From: Bacteroidota bacterium
Lineage (GTDB): Bacteria; Bacteroidota; Bacteroidia; B-17B0; Aurantibacillaceae
Length of the DNA: 8,178 nucleotides
Assembly (NCBI GenBank): GCA_025360565.1
Contig: JANYBY010000079.1
Location: 1 to 8,178, forward strand
Reading direction: 5' to 3'
The position numbers were made by a program, and so were the translations under genes. The notes beneath the pieces were generated by a model, which saw only the letters and a list, made by a program, of their open reading frames with translations, made no database searches and was not told where the DNA came from. This document shows, piece after piece, positions 6,260 to 8,178 of the stretch. Positions within the stretch are counted from its first letter, which is position 1. Every line of letters begins with the position of its first letter.

Positions 6260-7600
6260 ATGTTTAAAAAAATATTAATAGCCAACCGTGGCGAAATAGC
6301 TTTAAGAGTTATTCGTACCTGCCGCGAAATGGGCATAAAAACAGTGGCGGTTTATTCAACAGCCGATAAAGATAGTTTGCATGTAAAATTTGCGGATGAA
6401 GCAGTTTGTATTGGCCCGCCGCCGAGTAAGGATAGTTATTTGAGCATGTCGAACATTATTGCGGCCTGCGAAATTACCAACGCCGACGCGGTGCATCCGG
6501 GCTACGGATTTTTAAGTGAGAATGCAAAGTTCAGCGAAATTTGCCGCCAACATAAAATAAAATTTATTGGGGCCAGTCCTGAAATGATAAATAAAATGGG
6601 CGACAAGAGTAATGCCAAGGCAACCATGATAGCGGCCGGTGTACCTTGTGTGCCGGGCTCTCCGGGATTATTGGATAGTGCCGATCAGGGAAAAGAATTA
6701 GCAAAAGGAATTAAATACCCGGTAATTATTAAAGCTACCGCGGGTGGCGGTGGTAAAGGGATGCGTATTATTTGGAAGGAAGAAGATTTTCAGGCGGCTT
6801 GGGATAGCGCAACACAAGAGGCTTCCGCCGCTTTTGGAAATGGTGCCATGTACATGGAAAAATACATTGAAGAACCTCGCCACATTGAAATTCAGATCGT
6901 GGGTGATCAATACGGCAAAGCCTGTCACTTAAGTGAAAGAGATTGTTCTATTCAACGCCGTCATCAAAAGTTGGTTGAAGAAACACCTTCGCCATTTATG
7001 ACGCCTGAGTTGCGCGAAGCCATGGGCGATGCAGCCGTAAAAGCCGCCTTGTCTATTTCCTATGAAGGTGTTGGTACTGTTGAATTTTTGGTAGATAAGC
7101 ATCGCAATTTTTATTTCATGGAAATGAACACCAGAATTCAGGTGGAGCATCCAATAACAGAAGAAGTAATTAATTACGATCTGATCCGTGAACAAATTTT
7201 AGTAGCGGCAGGTGTTCCTATTTCCGGAAAAAATTATTACCCGCAATTGCACGCAATAGAGTGCAGAATAAATGCCGAAAATCCTTTCATGAATTTTGTG
7301 CCTTCGCCGGGAGTTATTACAACCTTACATACACCTGGTGGCCATGGTGTGCGTGTGGATTCACACGTTTACAGTGGGTATCGAATTCCGCCCAATTACG
7401 ATAGCATGATCGGTAAATTAATTACCGTGGCCCAAACACGCGAAGAAGCCATTGCAAAAATGCACCGCGCATTAAGCGAGTATGTAATTGAAGGTGTTAA
7501 AACAACTATTCCTTTCCATTTAAAATTAATGCAAAATGAAGATTTTAAAAAAGGAAATTATACCACTAAGTTTTTAGAGACCTGGGATTTTAAAGCTTAG
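6260..7600 (+). CDS. accC: Acetyl-CoA carboxylase biotin carboxylase subunit
   Basis: This 446-residue enzyme uses ATP and bicarbonate to carboxylate the biotin on AccB, in the first half-reaction of acetyl-CoA carboxylase. The N-terminal domain begins KKILIANRGEIALRVIR. The ATP-grasp glycine loop ATAGGGGKGMR follows K158. ERDCSIQRRHQKLVEE includes K237, and MEMNTRIQVEHP supplies E288, N290, R292 and E296. ECRINAE gives R336, equivalent to Escherichia coli R338. All expected catalytic and metal-binding residues are present, and the length is close to the E. coli enzyme (449). It lacks fused carrier or transferase domains, so it is the free AccC type that works with accB upstream. The ATG at 6260 directly follows AAGG, too close for a normal Shine-Dalgarno spacing. 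The MFKKILIAN start matches the family's usual N-terminus. Confidence 0.98.
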   Translation: MFKKILIANRGEIALRVIRTCREMGIKTVAVYSTADKDSLHVKFADEAVCIGPPPSKDSYLSMSNIIAACEITNADAVHPGYGFLSENAKFSEICRQHKIKFIGASPEMINKMGDKSNAKATMIAAGVPCVPGSPGLLDSADQGKELAKGIKYPVIIKATAGGGGKGMRIIWKEEDFQAAWDSATQEASAAFGNGAMYMEKYIEEPRHIEIQIVGDQYGKACHLSERDCSIQRRHQKLVEETPSPFMTPELREAMGDAAVKAALSISYEGVGTVEFLVDKHRNFYFMEMNTRIQVEHPITEEVINYDLIREQILVAAGVPISGKNYYPQLHAIECRINAENPFMNFVPSPGVITTLHTPGGHGVRVDSHVYSGYRIPPNYDSMIGKLITVAQTREEAIAKMHRALSEYVIEGVKTTIPFHLKLMQNEDFKKGNYTTKFLETWDFKA

Positions 7601-7618
7601 TAATAACCAAATAAAATT

Positions 7619-7657
7619 AACCATATAGAAACATAGAGTCCTATGTGGTTTTATTTT
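7619..7657 (+). terminator. Possible accC terminator formed by the repeat
   Basis: AACCATATAG (7619-7628) can pair with CTATGTGGTT (7641-7650) at 9 of 10 positions across a 12-nt loop, and the 3' arm runs into a T-rich tail (to about 7657). It starts 18 bp after the accC stop codon. The stem is AT-rich and the T run is interrupted by A, so it is weaker than the terminator at 5499-5532. Confidence 0.35.
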
Positions 7658-7671
7658 GAAGGGCTCATAGA

Positions 7672-7690
7672 TGTCTGCCGAAGGCAGACA
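7672..7690. repeat. Perfect 8-bp hairpin, GC-rich
   Basis: TGTCTGCC (7672-7679) and GGCAGACA (7683-7690) form a perfect stem around GAA. This is clearly GC-richer than its surroundings. No T run follows directly, although a T-rich stretch begins about 11 bases later. It looks like a REP-type palindrome rather than a terminator. Confidence 0.6.
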
Positions 7691-7759
7691 CTAACTAATG
7701 TGTTTCTTTTTGTACCTTGCGGTATATAAACTATGTGCCTATGTGGTTAATTTAATAAC

Positions 7760-8178
7760 ATGAAATATTTTTTAATCATTTATTTATTCGTTTTCAGCTT
7801 AAATTTCTTTGCCCAAAGTAAAGCCTCAAAAGAAATTGTGGACCTAATGAAAAAGCAAGAGCTTGCATGGAACGCCGGCGATGTGGAAGGTTTTATGAAA
7901 TATTATTGGAAAGATGATAGTCTTAAATTTATTGGGAAATCGGGAATTACTTATGGCTGGCAAAAAACATTTGATAACTACAAAAAAAATTATCCTGATA
8001 AAACGGCCATGGGCAAACTTACTTTTGTAATTAAAAACAACGAACAATTATCAAACACTTCTGTTTATATCATCGGTTCATGGCACCTCGAAAAAGAAAA
8101 AGCGGTTGGCGGTTATTTTACCCTGTTGTGGAAAAAAATAAAAGGAGAGTGGGTTATTGTGGTTGACCATACGAGTTG
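7760..8178 (+). CDS. Secreted DUF4440/NTF2-like family protein (3' partial)
   Basis: The frame opens at an ATG and continues to the window edge without a stop, giving 139 full residues. Residues 1-18 form a signal peptide (junction FFA/Q), so the product is probably periplasmic or otherwise extracytoplasmic. The mature part matches the small alpha+beta barrel of the DUF4440/SnoaL-like (NTF2) superfamily: helix IVDLMKKQELAWNAGDVEGFM, then YYWKDDSLKFIGKSGITYGW, the YPDKTAMGKLTF strand, YIIGSWHLEKEKAVGG, and the closing strand WVIVVDHTS. Proteins of this type usually end almost exactly there, and the last two bases, TG, could begin a TGA stop, so very little is probably missing. Family members vary widely in activity, and no substrate or catalytic role can be read here. 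It follows the repeat element by 6 bp. Confidence 0.85.
   Translation, partial: MKYFLIIYLFVFSLNFFAQSKASKEIVDLMKKQELAWNAGDVEGFMKYYWKDDSLKFIGKSGITYGWQKTFDNYKKNYPDKTAMGKLTFVIKNNEQLSNTSVYIIGSWHLEKEKAVGGYFTLLWKKIKGEWVIVVDHTS

Larger units (their letters stand above)
7614..7753. repeat. 140-bp inverted-repeat element between accC and the DUF4440 gene
   Basis: The 23-bp ends at 7614-7636 and 7731-7753 are inverted copies matching at 20 of 23 positions, sharing the core AACCA-ATAG (AACCATATAG on the left, complement of CTATGTGGTT on the right). A third copy of CTATGTGGTT lies inside at 7641-7650, and a perfect hairpin sits at 7672-7690. Parts follow a 7-bp period (TGTGCCT, ATGTGGT). It encodes no protein. 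It could be a REP/MITE-like element, or the same heptamer repeat class arranged in both orientations. Confidence 0.55.

Noticed and set aside
6698..7195. Open frames on both strands within accC
   Set aside because: They overlap a fully conserved accC sequence and have no recognisable domains. They are shadows of its codon pattern.
7672..7690. Hairpin as the main accC terminator
   Set aside because: It lies about 70 bp after the stop and is not followed directly by a T run. The repeat hairpin at 7619-7657 is a better, though weak, candidate.
7844..8047. Minus-strand open frame of 67 codons at the right end
   Set aside because: The plus strand here encodes a clear signal peptide and DUF4440 domain. 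The minus frame has no family resemblance.

Overview
The window is a typical stretch of a Bacteroidota (Bacteroidetes) chromosome, probably from a Flavobacteriia-, Sphingobacteriia- or Chitinophagia-like lineage. The evidence is a GldB-family gliding lipoprotein, a PorT-like beta-barrel, TPR-membrane-SpoIIE phosphatases of the kind common in this phylum, TAnnTTTG-type -7 promoter boxes, A-rich leaders without a clear Shine-Dalgarno sequence, AT-rich DNA, and three exported proteins with Gln at the predicted +1 position after signal peptide cleavage. I cannot name a genus.

Layout. Bases 1-3335 hold two tandem genes on the + strand for TPR/transmembrane/SpoIIE-like PP2C phosphatases; the first is cut at its 5' end by the window edge. 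Their last 254 residues differ at only 10 positions, while the N-terminal sensor halves have diverged. gldB (3503-4513, - strand) converges on them. Across a 51-bp gap it diverges from a secreted outer membrane beta-barrel gene (4565-5479), which ends in a clear intrinsic terminator. accB (5668-6162) and accC (6260-7600) follow, encoding the biotin carrier and biotin carboxylase subunits of acetyl-CoA carboxylase, the first committed step of fatty acid synthesis. A secreted DUF4440/NTF2-like gene begins at 7760 and runs off the right edge.

How the genes work together. AccB and AccC are direct partners. The two phosphatases look like paralogous receptors with a periplasmic TPR sensor and a cytoplasmic serine phosphatase output; no sigma factor, anti-sigma kinase or STAS antagonist is present to show their target. 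GldB and the PorT-like barrel are both envelope proteins, and families of this kind are tied to gliding and type IX secretion, but a functional link between these two genes is only inferred.

The least expected feature is between the genes. Four of the six intergenic gaps (after each phosphatase gene, between accB and accC, and after accC) hold degenerate sequence with a 7-bp period, sometimes folded into inverted repeats. The other two gaps hold ordinary promoters and a terminator, plus two palindromes upstream of accB. No RNA genes, insertion sequences or CRISPR arrays were seen, no gene-free stretch reaches 300 bases, and I see no convincing new multi-gene system.
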